NCBI RefSeq assembly: GCF_900113945.1
Contig: NZ_FORG01000002.1
Coordinates: forward strand, 1 to 64,000
Reading direction: 5' to 3'
Length of the DNA: 64,000 bases
Source: Xenorhabdus mauleonii
Lineage (GTDB): Bacteria; Pseudomonadota; Gammaproteobacteria; Enterobacterales; Enterobacteriaceae
Shown: positions 1-6,707 of the stretch, piece by piece
Numbering within the stretch: the first letter of the stretch is position 1
Layout of the letters: each line of letters opens with the position of its first letter
Position numbers and translations under genes: made by a program
The notes under the pieces: model-generated
What the model was told of the DNA's origin: nothing
The model's database searches: none
What the model saw: the letters and a program-made list of their open reading frames with translations, nothing else

Positions 1-60
1 GATAATTAACCAGTCCCAGACGTGAGACCAGAATTCCGTGTCTTTTTCAATCATGCGCAT
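1..60 (-). CDS. Phage holin, lambda family, N-terminal fragment (runs off left edge)
   Basis: Only the first 20 codons lie inside the window; the gene continues past base 1. The start reads MRMIEKDTEFWSHVWDWL, which resembles the MKMPEKDP..W.. opening of lambda-family phage holins, small inner-membrane proteins that permeabilise the membrane so that endolysin can reach the wall. The ATG at 58-60 has a GGGGTGGA ribosome-binding site a few bases upstream, so I prefer it to the in-frame ATG at 70-72. The GH24 endolysin at 7098-7532 is on the same strand but 7 kb away, so this is not an intact adjacent lysis cassette inside the window. The call rests on a short stretch and is tentative. Confidence 0.55.
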   Translation of the reverse strand, partial: MRMIEKDTEFWSHVWDWLII

Positions 61-158
61 ATTCCACCCCATCAGAACAATGGGCGTCCGTGGGGGGAGA
101 GAGTCGCCCCTGTGAGTAGGTTAAAAGTAATGAGTTGATACTTAAGGTATGTTGTTAG

Positions 159-204
159 ATCAGCCAAATATTAACCAACCGAAGCGATGGCTGATTAGCT
201 TCGG
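159..204 (+). promoter_or_regulatory. Leader with two overlapping hairpins upstream of the small gene at 219
   Basis: Two 7-bp stems can form just before the start codon at 219: ATCAGCC (159-165) with GGCTGAT (189-195), and CCGAAGC (179-185) with GCTTCGG (198-204). The arms interleave, so they must form as alternatives, or as a pseudoknot with a very short second loop. That geometry is typical of leaders that switch structure, but both stems are short and function is inference. Confidence 0.3.
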
Positions 205-218
205 CATGAGGGTTTCAG

Positions 219-446
219 ATGTCTTATCAACCTATTGACTTAGCGGCTTTAATCGTAAAAATTGAAGCTCTTGAATCTGCTTTATCTATTACACTAGCTG
301 GTTTGGATGCAGCTTCACCATCAGTTAAAAATGATGTGGTAGTTAATCTTAAGCGGTTTGCCGATCAACACCAAAACCCAACAGTAAAACAAGTTTATAC
401 GGAATTAGCCAATAGTCTTTGTGGACTAAATGTATCCATAAAATAA
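219..446 (+). CDS. Small phage-region protein of unknown function (75 aa)
   Basis: I do not recognise a family. The product is an acidic, soluble, probably mostly helical protein of 75 residues with a leucine/alanine-rich N-terminal half (IDLAALIVKIEALESAL) that could form a short amphipathic helix. No signal peptide or membrane segment is visible. The start is supported by a GAGG-type site 7-8 bases upstream. It faces a second small gene at 452-598 on the opposite strand, with the stop codons a few bases apart. Small orphan genes of this kind beside a holin suggest prophage cargo. The reading frame looks genuine; function is unknown. Confidence 0.55.
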   Translation: MSYQPIDLAALIVKIEALESALSITLAGLDAASPSVKNDVVVNLKRFADQHQNPTVKQVYTELANSLCGLNVSIK

Positions 447-451
447 CTGTC

Positions 452-598
452 TTAAGATTTACTAATAATTGCGTGCTTAATTGCAATTGAATCCGCTCTT
501 AGAGCATTAACATCGCAGCTCACTGATTTTTGAAAATTAGCGAACTGTTTTTCCAACTCGACAACTTTTCTTTCCAGTTCTTCAATACGCTTTTCCAT
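452..598 (-). CDS. Small coiled-coil protein, unknown function (48 aa)
   Basis: This short gene begins MEKRIEELERKVVELEKQF, a strong heptad pattern of charged and leucine/valine positions that predicts a coiled coil over about residues 1-25, followed by a short polar tail. A GAGG site lies six bases before the ATG at 596-598; the adjacent upstream ATG at 599-601 would leave only three bases, so the second ATG is preferred. It converges with the gene at 219-446. Such mini coiled-coil proteins are common near phage lysis and regulatory genes, but no specific family can be named. Confidence 0.5.
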   Translation of the reverse strand: MEKRIEELERKVVELEKQFANFQKSVSCDVNALRADSIAIKHAIISKS

Positions 599-605
599 CA
601 TTCAC

Positions 606-615
606 CTCACGTGAG
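606..615. promoter_or_regulatory. 10-bp palindrome overlapping the ribosome-binding site of the 452-598 gene
   Basis: CTCACGTGAG is a perfect inverted repeat and contains the GAGG of the ribosome-binding site of the coiled-coil gene. In RNA it could fold into a small hairpin that masks the site, or in DNA serve as a protein site. A 10-bp palindrome is weak evidence alone. Confidence 0.25.
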
Positions 616-630
616 TTAATAGGATGTCGT

Positions 631-646
631 TATGGGAATTCCCATA
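631..646. promoter_or_regulatory. 16-bp perfect palindrome, operator-like
   Basis: TATGGGAATTCCCATA (631-646) is a perfect 16-bp inverted repeat between the small coiled-coil gene (start 598) and the Tad2-domain gene (stop 772). Its size and symmetry match operators bound by dimeric helix-turn-helix repressors. It lies about 30 bp upstream of the 452-598 start codon, where a promoter would be expected. No repressor gene is visible nearby, so the binding partner is unknown. Confidence 0.35.
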
Positions 647-672
647 TCGGATGAGTTTCAAATAGTTAGGGT

Positions 673-723
673 TGCCAGCCGCAATGCATGTATACGGATG
701 TGATTAGAGTGATTGCGGTGGCA
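673..723. repeat. Imperfect inverted repeat (12-bp arms, one bulge)
   Basis: TGCCAGCCGCAAT (673-685) pairs with ATTGCGGTGGCA (712-723) apart from one bulged G. It lies downstream of the Tad2-domain gene on the minus strand, where it could act as a 3' end structure, but no T-run follows. It could also be a mobile-element end. Confidence 0.35.
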
Positions 724-771
724 GATATGGAAAAGGCCACGCAATGCGCAGCCTTAGATTCAGGATTTGGG

Positions 772-1515
772 TTATTTCCACTTGAGGCTAAAATGCAGGG
801 TTTTATCTACGTTTTGTTTTATTAGGTCGCCTAGTCTATTTGCGCCATCTGCCGGGTAATTGAAACCAGATTTATTCTGCCAATTAGAAATGAAAATACC
901 ATAAATTGAGCCATCAACCGTTACGTTACAAGAGTTATACCCTAATTCTGGGTAGTTTGGAGTGTCAATTTGCAATAATATAAATCCCCGTCTATCCCCG
1001 TCCTGCTTACAGAACCTGAACGATAGGATTTTCCCAACATCTATATTGCTTCGAAGATTAGTTAGAACGCCAAAAGGAGGTTTATCTGGATTTATGTCCC
1101 CAAAGTTCATATATCCCCAGTGTTCCCAGTCTTGCCGACGAGCAGTCCCTATCTTAAGGTCAAAAGAGAGCCTATAATCTTCTATCTTAGGTTTTACTTT
1201 CACCACTTCCCAATCACACTCTACCATATCTTCAACATTTGGTATCCACGGTTTCCAATGGCCATGTTTATCATGTGCTTCGATATAATCGTTTTGCTCT
1301 GTACCAGCTTCAACTTCCTTTGATGATATCAGGCGCAGATATTGATCGGGAGAATCCCAATCCTTACGCCGCAAGTTCTTACCTTTATACACTTGGATCA
1401 TTGCCCAAGGAAAAGAGCCAACAGGGGCTGTTGCTGCATCAATCTGGTATTGCTTAGGATCAATCTGGCACAGGTTTGCCGGATTCTTGTTTTCTGGCTT
1501 ATTCACTTCAGACAT
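772..1515 (-). CDS. Tad2-like (DUF2829) domain protein with unknown C-terminal domain (247 aa)
   Basis: Residues ~35-108 match the DUF2829 pattern: a short helix and 'GKNLRRKDW' entry, a strand ending YLRLI, a YIEAHD segment, and the WKPWIPNVEDMVECDWEVV block (W-P-x3-D-x4-DW). DUF2829 is the family of Tad2, a phage protein that sequesters the gcADPR-type signal made by Thoeris ThsB and so disables Thoeris immunity. Tad2 proteins are usually about 90 residues; here ~140 further residues follow (from about 110) that I do not recognise, with several aromatic and glycine positions suggesting a beta-rich fold. The start is the ATG at 1513-1515 with GAGG just upstream, not the GTG at 1519-1521. The nearby holin start and coiled-coil gene support a prophage origin. 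The domain call is fairly firm; anti-Thoeris activity is inference. Confidence 0.65.
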   Translation of the reverse strand: MSEVNKPENKNPANLCQIDPKQYQIDAATAPVGSFPWAMIQVYKGKNLRRKDWDSPDQYLRLISSKEVEAGTEQNDYIEAHDKHGHWKPWIPNVEDMVECDWEVVKVKPKIEDYRLSFDLKIGTARRQDWEHWGYMNFGDINPDKPPFGVLTNLRSNIDVGKILSFRFCKQDGDRRGFILLQIDTPNYPELGYNSCNVTVDGSIYGIFISNWQNKSGFNYPADGANRLGDLIKQNVDKTLHFSLKWK

Positions 1516-1540
1516 AAACACCTCACTTATTATTAATTAT

Positions 1541-2020
1541 TAAAGGTCATTTCATCCTACTAATAAACAGCCAATTGATATTACTTAGGTCAGGTTTTTA
1601 TCTCAATTGAATAGCCTTTGACAGAATCAATACGCATTGAAATATGGTAAAGCATTATAAAATTTGTCTGTTAATCGAGTACACAATTTAGTGAGGTGTA
1701 AATTTGAAGTTTGGTGCTGGTAGCGAGCCTCGTTTCGTGAGGCTAACGGTCAGTGACGCCATTCTGGCACCTGATGCAAGATAACATTGCCACGATGACA
1801 ATATGTTTTGCGTTTTGAAACCTGTCATGCTGACTTACAGGTTGAGCTGTCCAGTAATTTCGGAGAGTTGGAGCATTATCTATGGGGATCGGAGTATTGA
1901 CCAAACCGTACAGAATCAACATTAACACATTGATTTATAGATACTATAGGCGTTGACCGCCCCTGATCGAGTTGTAAACTCAAAGTTGACAACTGTCAGA
2001 AAGTAAAAAGCCCCGCGAGT
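1541..2020. other. Intergenic stretch with no supported gene
   Basis: This AT-rich stretch separates the Tad2-domain gene from the IS1182 remnant. It contains a short hairpin (AGCCTC/GAGGCT, about 1726-1744) but no open frame with a credible start or recognisable homology. It may be scar sequence left by the insertion and deletion that truncated the transposase. Confidence 0.5.
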
Positions 2021-2608
2021 GATCTGACCCTGCAACTGGGACTCACCCCGGTCATCAGCTATCGTCGGCCAAACAAGGGCCCCAATACGTTCCAAAAGAA
2101 ACAGTTTATTTATGATCCACAACAGGATTGCTATTCCTGCCCGCAGGGCGAAAAGCTGATTTATACCACCACAGGCCGCCAAGGATACCGCTATTACCAG
2201 ACGGCCGCCGGCATTTGCCAGAACTGTCCATTGCAAGCTGCCTGCACACGGGCTAAAAAGGGAAAAACCATAACGCGACACATCTGGGAAACAAGCAAAG
2301 AAAAGGCCCAATACATTCGATTGACGCCATGGGGCAAAAAAGTGCACAAGCGACGGAAAGAAACGATAGAGCGCAGTTTTGCGGATGCCAAACAGCATCA
2401 CGGGCATCGTTATGCCCATTTCCGCGGGTTGCTGAACGTGCAGATACAGTGCCTGTTGGCGGCCACTGCACAAAATATCAAGAAGATAGCGTTACTGGTG
2501 GCGACGCTTTGCTGGTTTTATCTGAGGCTCCTCGGTGGATTTACGGTCAGACATCCAATCCTGTTCGGGAAAAGGGGAAATAACGGAGATACATCAGGAA
2601 AAACCTGA
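2021..2608 (+). pseudogene. IS1182-family transposase, C-terminal half only
   Basis: An open frame from about 2021 encodes the C-terminal part of an IS1182-type DDE transposase: LGLTPVISYRRPNKGPNTF, an FIYDP block, a cysteine cluster (CYSCPQG, then CQNCPLQAAC), and the terminal RRKETIERSFADAKQHHG segment with the glutamate of the DDE triad. The N-terminal half with the first catalytic aspartates is absent, and an in-frame stop lies upstream, so this is a truncated, non-functional copy. It borders the omptin pseudogene, marking a rearrangement hot spot. Confidence 0.8.
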
Positions 2609-2672
2609 ATAGGGTGATTGATAAGAGAGATTGCAACCGCGTTGAAAACCACGCGGTTTGTCAGCAGTCTGA

Positions 2673-2701
2673 AAACCAACCTTAACAGGTTGGTTTTTTT
2701 T
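2673..2701 (+). terminator. Rho-independent terminator after the IS1182 remnant
   Basis: AACCAACC and GGTTGGTT arms around a TTAACA loop are followed directly by a run of T residues. This is a canonical intrinsic terminator on the plus strand, probably the 3' end of the former transposase gene. Confidence 0.75.
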
Positions 2702-2798
2702 ATGTCTGGGATTTACAAGGGAAAATATGGAGGAAAAGCTAGACAGAAATGAATGATAAAAAATAACTAGAAGGGACTGATTTTTATAATTAGCACTC

Positions 2799-3128
2799 TT
2801 AAGCCACTATTTCCTTTACCGCTCTCTTTAATTCATCTTTAGCATTGGCTGTTCCCATTTGAAGATTATGATATCTTCCCCCCATAGCCGTCCAACTGAA
2901 ATGAGTTTTCTGATAACCTAATACAACTCCCAACCGGTATGCAGGTTTATTTAAAAACCATCCTTTAACATTAAACTCATTGGGGTAATGCAGGTGGGTA
3001 TGAGGATCGATTGATTAATCAACTGTTCCGGGAATAAACCAATCATAGTCATTAATTCTACCTGAGCTAACTGATGTTACAGATGTCCAACCTCTGGCAT
3101 TTACTGTCAGCCAACTTAAAGCATCCCA
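2799..3128 (-). pseudogene. Omptin-family outer-membrane protease, decayed fragment
   Basis: The minus strand reads a central omptin segment: W(D)ALSWLTVNARGWTS, then SGRINDYDWF, then after an in-frame TAA (3015-3017) a piece matching the HPDT..NYANEFD..KGWLL..YR.G...GYQ...SWTA.GG stretch of OmpT/Pla. Omptins are 10-strand outer-membrane aspartate proteases that cleave between basic residues. The DxD pair of the active site (N-D-Y-D-W) is still visible. The N-terminal strands, signal peptide and C-terminal half are missing, and the last ~25 codons before the stop do not look like omptin, so it has probably fused to other sequence. Truncated at both ends and stopped inside, it cannot be functional. 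Confidence 0.75.
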
Positions 3129-3281
3129 TTAAAATATTGTGCAAGACAGTTGCTCGTCCTTTGGATTGTCTCTTGGTTACATCTTGGAGATCTGTTGTTG
3201 GTCATGGCTTTGATAAAAGCCAGATGAAATGGCCGACATGAAACATCAAAAACTCCCCCCAATTTCATCAGTAATTCACCT

Positions 3282-3581
3282 ATGGTTGAAAAAATGAAGG
3301 ATATCAAATCGATAGATGAACAACAAAAATTAGAACTTGTATTTATGCCTTCACTTATCTCCATTCTTGTTCATCTTCAAGAAAAGAAAGGCTCACTGCT
3401 GACACAAGAAGAAGTCGAAGAAATTCGAGATAAGGCAGTATGTATTACTGTACCTACAGAAGTACATGAAAAAATAGAAGAGGAAAGAGGCTTTTCAGAT
3501 ATCAACCCAGATTTTGTATGGATAGAATGGCTAGATTATCTGGGAATACTGGAAGAATGCCTTACTGCAACTAAAAAATAA
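3282..3581 (+). CDS. Hypothetical acidic protein (99 aa)
   Basis: The product is soluble and very acidic, with no signal peptide or membrane segment. It has a predicted helical N-terminal half (LELVFMPSLISILVHLQEKK) and a C-terminal motif FVWIEWLDYLGILEECL. I recognise no family. Small acidic single-domain proteins in such islands are often immunity proteins or antitoxins, but no cognate toxin is visible. The start is uncertain: neither the ATG at 3282 nor the one at 3294 has a good ribosome-binding site. It overlaps the upstream flank of the omptin fragment on the opposite strand. Confidence 0.5.
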   Translation: MVEKMKDIKSIDEQQKLELVFMPSLISILVHLQEKKGSLLTQEEVEEIRDKAVCITVPTEVHEKIEEERGFSDINPDFVWIEWLDYLGILEECLTATKK

Positions 3582-3745
3582 TTAGTTACAGGGTATATGT
3601 CTTATTTATTAAATTAGTGTGATTTTTATAACTAAAGTCACACTAACATATACTTTCTCCTGATTATTTTATGCCAGCAGCTTACTCCTGAATCCATTTG
3701 GTAAGTCTGTGCTGTTGATGCTTAACTCGCATCATGAATGCGTTT

Positions 3746-3952
3746 TTACAATGTATATTGTAAAACTGGTGAAATTAAAAAAAATATAACTAATAATCCG
3801 CTAAATATTTTTAAGGGTATTTTCTTCGCTAGCTTCAGTGCTACGTAAGCAAAAAACAGCCCACTAGGAATGCATATATACCAAAGCGAATAACCAAATA
3901 ATGCAATCCAAAACAATGACTCTGCTACAAACCCATCAATAGACATACGCAC
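3746..3952 (-). CDS. Small inner-membrane protein with two predicted TM helices (68 aa)
   Basis: Two hydrophobic stretches are visible, about residues 10-38 and 48-66, separated by a short basic loop (KLAKKIPLK), giving a hairpin-like membrane protein. An AGGGAG ribosome-binding site lies well placed before the ATG, which makes it likely to be real. Candidate roles for such proteins in islands include bacteriocin immunity or holin-like functions, but nothing in the sequence decides between them. Confidence 0.5.
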   Translation of the reverse strand: MRMSIDGFVAESLFWIALFGYSLWYICIPSGLFFAYVALKLAKKIPLKIFSGLLVIFFLISPVLQYTL

Positions 3953-4194
3953 TCCCTTATGAATTCCATAATCATACCATGAATATATCAGAATAACCCA
4001 CTAAATATAACTCAATAATGAGAAAAAATTAAATTTTATAGCAACATATATTTAATAAAATATATTGTAAATAAGCAATACGCTATTTTATAAATACGCT
4101 TTCACTACCTGAGAGGGTATTTAATTTCCTTTTAATTAAAATCCTCTATTAGAAATGCATTGAATTTTCAGACATGAGACCAGAATATTAATTT

Positions 4195-4234
4195 GTGATT
4201 CAGTATAAAATATATGTTTTTTATACTGAATCAC
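4195..4234 (-). terminator. Terminator-like hairpin after the AAC(3) gene
   Basis: A 16-bp perfect inverted repeat (4195-4210 with 4219-4234) sits directly downstream of the acetyltransferase stop codon. The upper stem has an A/T run on both strands, so the RNA from the acetyltransferase gene would have a U-rich 3' arm. It is AT-rich and so weaker than a classic terminator. Confidence 0.6.
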
Positions 4235-4239
4235 CATGG

Positions 4240-5058
4240 CTATTCATTACGATAATTTTCCATCCAGCTAATCGCATAATCCAGCATTTCTTTAGCGGGA
4301 ACCACTAATGTCGAGGCAGATCCAATAACATCTGTAACCGCTTCTGAATGTGCACAATATTGTTCAACAATATCCCCAAAATACCCCTCATTAAACTGCT
4401 CACAAACAGGATCTACCGTGTCAAACTCCTCCAACTTGAACCATATTACGTGGTTATTCTCCAAGAGGGGCACTTCCATTTTGCGAATATGTTTATTTGA
4501 AAGATTGGCTAAATGTTCCGCATGATGCAAAAGGCTCATAGTGTCATAAGGTGCCCCAATCATGAGAATTTTTCCTCGACAGGTTACTAGCTTTGCAAAT
4601 GGTGAATCATTGCCATACCCATAATTTAATGAATGGTTTTCAATAAAATATTCTGCATCATTGCCAATAGCCACTACTGAAGCGCCCGGATTTTGGCTAC
4701 GAATTGCGCCTTTAGTTGTTCTTACACTTTCGGCAAAAACACCATGATCTTTGCTTGCCCGGGAAGATAGTCGATCATATGGCATAATTTCAGATTTTAA
4801 TTCTAAGGGAACACACCCATCCTCATCTAAGCTATCTTCATAATTTTGTTCCCAATTGGTATAACACAATAAAGTTCCTGTCGTTCCAAGAACAGTTAAA
4901 ATAGCTTGAATAAGGTCATCAACCCCATTTAAACAGTTACCGACTGAACGCATCGAAACATGAGCCATAACAACATCTCCATGTTTTATATCCATATTTC
5001 GAAGTTGCTCAACAAGCACTGATTTTGTCCAATATGTATCTTCACCTATTTTAATCAT
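4240..5058 (-). CDS. Aminoglycoside N(3)-acetyltransferase family protein (AAC(3)-like)
   Basis: At 272 residues this matches the AAC(3) family, which acetylates the 3-amino group of 2-deoxystreptamine aminoglycosides with acetyl-CoA. Family blocks are present in order: VVMAHVSMRSVG near residue 30-40, GTLLCYTNWE near 60-70, GAIRSQNPGASVVAIG near 118-132, YGYGNDSPFAKLV, the LMIGAPYDTMSLLHHAEHLA core near 166-185 with the conserved HHAE, and a C-terminal EEFDT. The length is full and no disruption is seen. It is a stand-alone gene with its own hairpin terminator, in an island of remnants, which suggests acquisition. The true substrate may be another aminoglycoside-like molecule, including a compound made by this strain or a neighbour; resistance is not proven by sequence. 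Confidence 0.85.
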   Translation of the reverse strand: MIKIGEDTYWTKSVLVEQLRNMDIKHGDVVMAHVSMRSVGNCLNGVDDLIQAILTVLGTTGTLLCYTNWEQNYEDSLDEDGCVPLELKSEIMPYDRLSSRASKDHGVFAESVRTTKGAIRSQNPGASVVAIGNDAEYFIENHSLNYGYGNDSPFAKLVTCRGKILMIGAPYDTMSLLHHAEHLANLSNKHIRKMEVPLLENNHVIWFKLEEFDTVDPVCEQFNEGYFGDIVEQYCAHSEAVTDVIGSASTLVVPAKEMLDYAISWMENYRNE

Positions 5059-5550
5059 GTATCAGCCTTACATATTAATATTGATTAATAGCCATTCATG
5101 CCCCATTCCCGGACGCTTTTTTCCACAGTCATGTTCCCCGTTTAAATTTGGTTTATTGCATATTATGCTATTTAGGTCTACTTTATTTATGTGTACTCAA
5201 ATATCTTACTTTTTAGTACACCCTCATTTGCTTCTTATTTCGCTCTTCCCCTCCCTATTCCTAGGGAGGGATTTTTGTTTTTCTCAAAAATATCAATGAG
5301 TGACAAAAAAGTAGGGCTATCCTACAAAATTCATTGCATTCAACATATCAATATCCATTCGGTCTAAGAAAATTTCTTCTAGCATACCTCTATCATAAAT
5401 TAAGCATTTATAGTTACCTAATTTTGTTATAAATATCTTTATACATTTCCATCAGAAGTACATTAAATTTCATTCATAACAATTAATATAATAACAATAT
5501 TGAAAGTTACTTATTTTACAGTCAAGAACGGAAAAAATAGGAAACTCATC
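5059..5550. other. Intergenic region between AAC(3) and AA10 genes; possible sRNA
   Basis: No protein gene is supported here. The plus strand carries an isolated intrinsic terminator at 5249-5277 (listed separately) without an upstream coding sequence, so part of this region may encode a small RNA of roughly 100 nt. The rest, up to the AA10 gene, is AT-rich and featureless. Confidence 0.4.
5249..5277 (+). terminator. Orphan rho-independent terminator
   Basis: CCCTCCCT (5249-5256) and AGGGAGGG (5263-5270) form an 8-bp GC-rich stem with a 6-nt loop, followed by ATTTTTGTTTTT. It is oriented for plus-strand transcription, yet no plus-strand coding gene lies immediately upstream. Confidence 0.65.
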
Positions 5551-6144
5551 ATGAATATTAAAAAATCGTTACTTCTAGCGGGATTAACTGCTTTTAGCTC
5601 AATCCCTTTCTCTAGTTCAGCTCAACCAACTGCCCTGCACGGTTATATTGATTCCCCTCCAAGCAGGGCCCTTTTGTGTGCTAAACGTATTAATGAAAAA
5701 TGTGGGCCAATCATGTATGAACCACAATCGGTTGAAGGCCCTAAAGGCTTTCCACAAGGTGGTCCGCCAGATGGAAAAATCGCCAGTGCTGGCGTTGGGC
5801 AGTTCAGCCAATTAAATGAGCAAAGTGCAGATCGCTGGCACCATGTTACTGTTAATAAAGGCACGAATACTTTTATATGGACATTAACAGCCCGACATAG
5901 CACAACTTCGTGGCAATTCTTTATTACCAAACCTGATTGGGATCCAAATACACCTCTAACCCGAGCCCAATTTGATTTAAATCCGTTCTGTGAACGTGTT
6001 GATGATGGAAAAAAACCATCTCAAAAAGTGTCTTTGACGTGTGAAGTTCCAGATCGCTCAGGATATCATGTTATTCTTGGTGTTTGGACAATTGCAGATA
6101 CTAACAATGCCTTCTATCAGGTTATTGATGCAGATATTAAATAA
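5551..6144 (+). CDS. AA10 lytic polysaccharide monooxygenase (chitin-binding protein)
   Basis: This is a secreted copper enzyme that oxidatively cleaves crystalline chitin (AA10, GbpA/CBP21-like). The N-terminus MNIKKSLLLAGLTAF... is a signal peptide. The conserved HGYIDSPPSRA opening carries His30, the first histidine of the copper brace, and LTARHSTTSW carries the second (His116). CGPIMYEPQSVEG, KGFPQ.GP.DG.IASA and the FYQVIDADI end are family hallmarks. At 197 residues it is a single catalytic domain without the extra chitin-binding modules of GbpA. The start at 5551 is chosen because it begins the signal peptide; an in-frame ATG at 5500 adds a poor leader. Oddly, the residues before His30 (QPTAL) are not a standard AxA cleavage site. 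It suits attack on insect cuticle or peritrophic matrix. Confidence 0.9.
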   Translation: MNIKKSLLLAGLTAFSSIPFSSSAQPTALHGYIDSPPSRALLCAKRINEKCGPIMYEPQSVEGPKGFPQGGPPDGKIASAGVGQFSQLNEQSADRWHHVTVNKGTNTFIWTLTARHSTTSWQFFITKPDWDPNTPLTRAQFDLNPFCERVDDGKKPSQKVSLTCEVPDRSGYHVILGVWTIADTNNAFYQVIDADIK

Positions 6145-6220
6145 TAATTTTTAGCTATATTAATATCGATTATGGAATTAAATTAACAATATAAATAATC
6201 AACGTAACAATTAATATTAT

Positions 6221-6249
6221 AAAGTGCTGAAAAATTATCAGCACTTTTT
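6221..6249 (+). terminator. Terminator after the AA10 gene
   Basis: AAAGTGCTGA and TCAGCACTTT form a 10-bp stem around a short AAAATTA loop, ending in a T-run. It lies about 75 bases after the AA10 stop codon on the same strand. Confidence 0.75.
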
Positions 6250-6311
6250 CATAAAAAAACAAATAGCAATTAAAATATCATATTTTCTCCATTGAATTTA
6301 AAATAAAAAAT

Positions 6312-6707
6312 ATGAAAAAATCAACTAAAATTCGAATTGCTAGGCCAACAGATAATCTTATTGAAATTACAGAGATGTATTGTAAAGGTTTAAATTTTTC
6401 CCTATTAGGAAATTTTACTGATCATGAAAATTTTAACGGTGTCATGCTGGGACATCCGGACCACTTATGGCATCTAGAGTTTACTCATCATCAGAATACC
6501 CATGTAGGAAAAGCTCCGACAAAAGATAATTTACTCGTTTTTTATATTGAAGATAAACTTGAATGGCAGGAACAAGTAGAATCAATGCAAGCGGCAGGAT
6601 TTACGTTGGTTCCTTCTTACAATCCTTATTGGGATCAATGTGGAAAAACATTCGAGGATATTGATGGCTATCGTGTCGTTTTAGAAAATAGGCCTTCAAA
6701 GTATTAA
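6312..6707 (+). CDS. VOC (glyoxalase/bleomycin-resistance fold) family protein
   Basis: The 131-residue product fits the vicinal-oxygen-chelate superfamily as a two-half, single-domain protein. It has IRIARPTDNL at the first strand, GVMLGHPDHLWHLEFTHH, PTKDNLLVFYIED in the second half, and the terminal NPYWDQCGKTFEDIDGYRVVLENR, close to the YycE-like subgroup. Metal-ligand candidates are the histidine in LWHLEF and the glutamate in VVLEN. VOC proteins range from dioxygenases to drug-binding proteins, so the reaction cannot be assigned. It follows the AA10 gene but a terminator separates them. The ribosome-binding site is weak. Confidence 0.8.
   Translation: MKKSTKIRIARPTDNLIEITEMYCKGLNFSLLGNFTDHENFNGVMLGHPDHLWHLEFTHHQNTHVGKAPTKDNLLVFYIEDKLEWQEQVESMQAAGFTLVPSYNPYWDQCGKTFEDIDGYRVVLENRPSKY

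Noticed and set aside
1922-2473. Long minus-strand open frame across the IS1182 remnant
   Set aside because: It is antisense to a clearly recognisable transposase frame and shows no protein-like pattern.
17-4186. 18-bp near-repeat (CAGACRTGAGACCAGAAT at 17-34 and 4169-4186) considered as flanking att sites of a mobile element
   Set aside because: One mismatch in 18 bp is about what chance allows between two places in 64 kb, the first copy lies inside the holin coding sequence, and no integrase is present.
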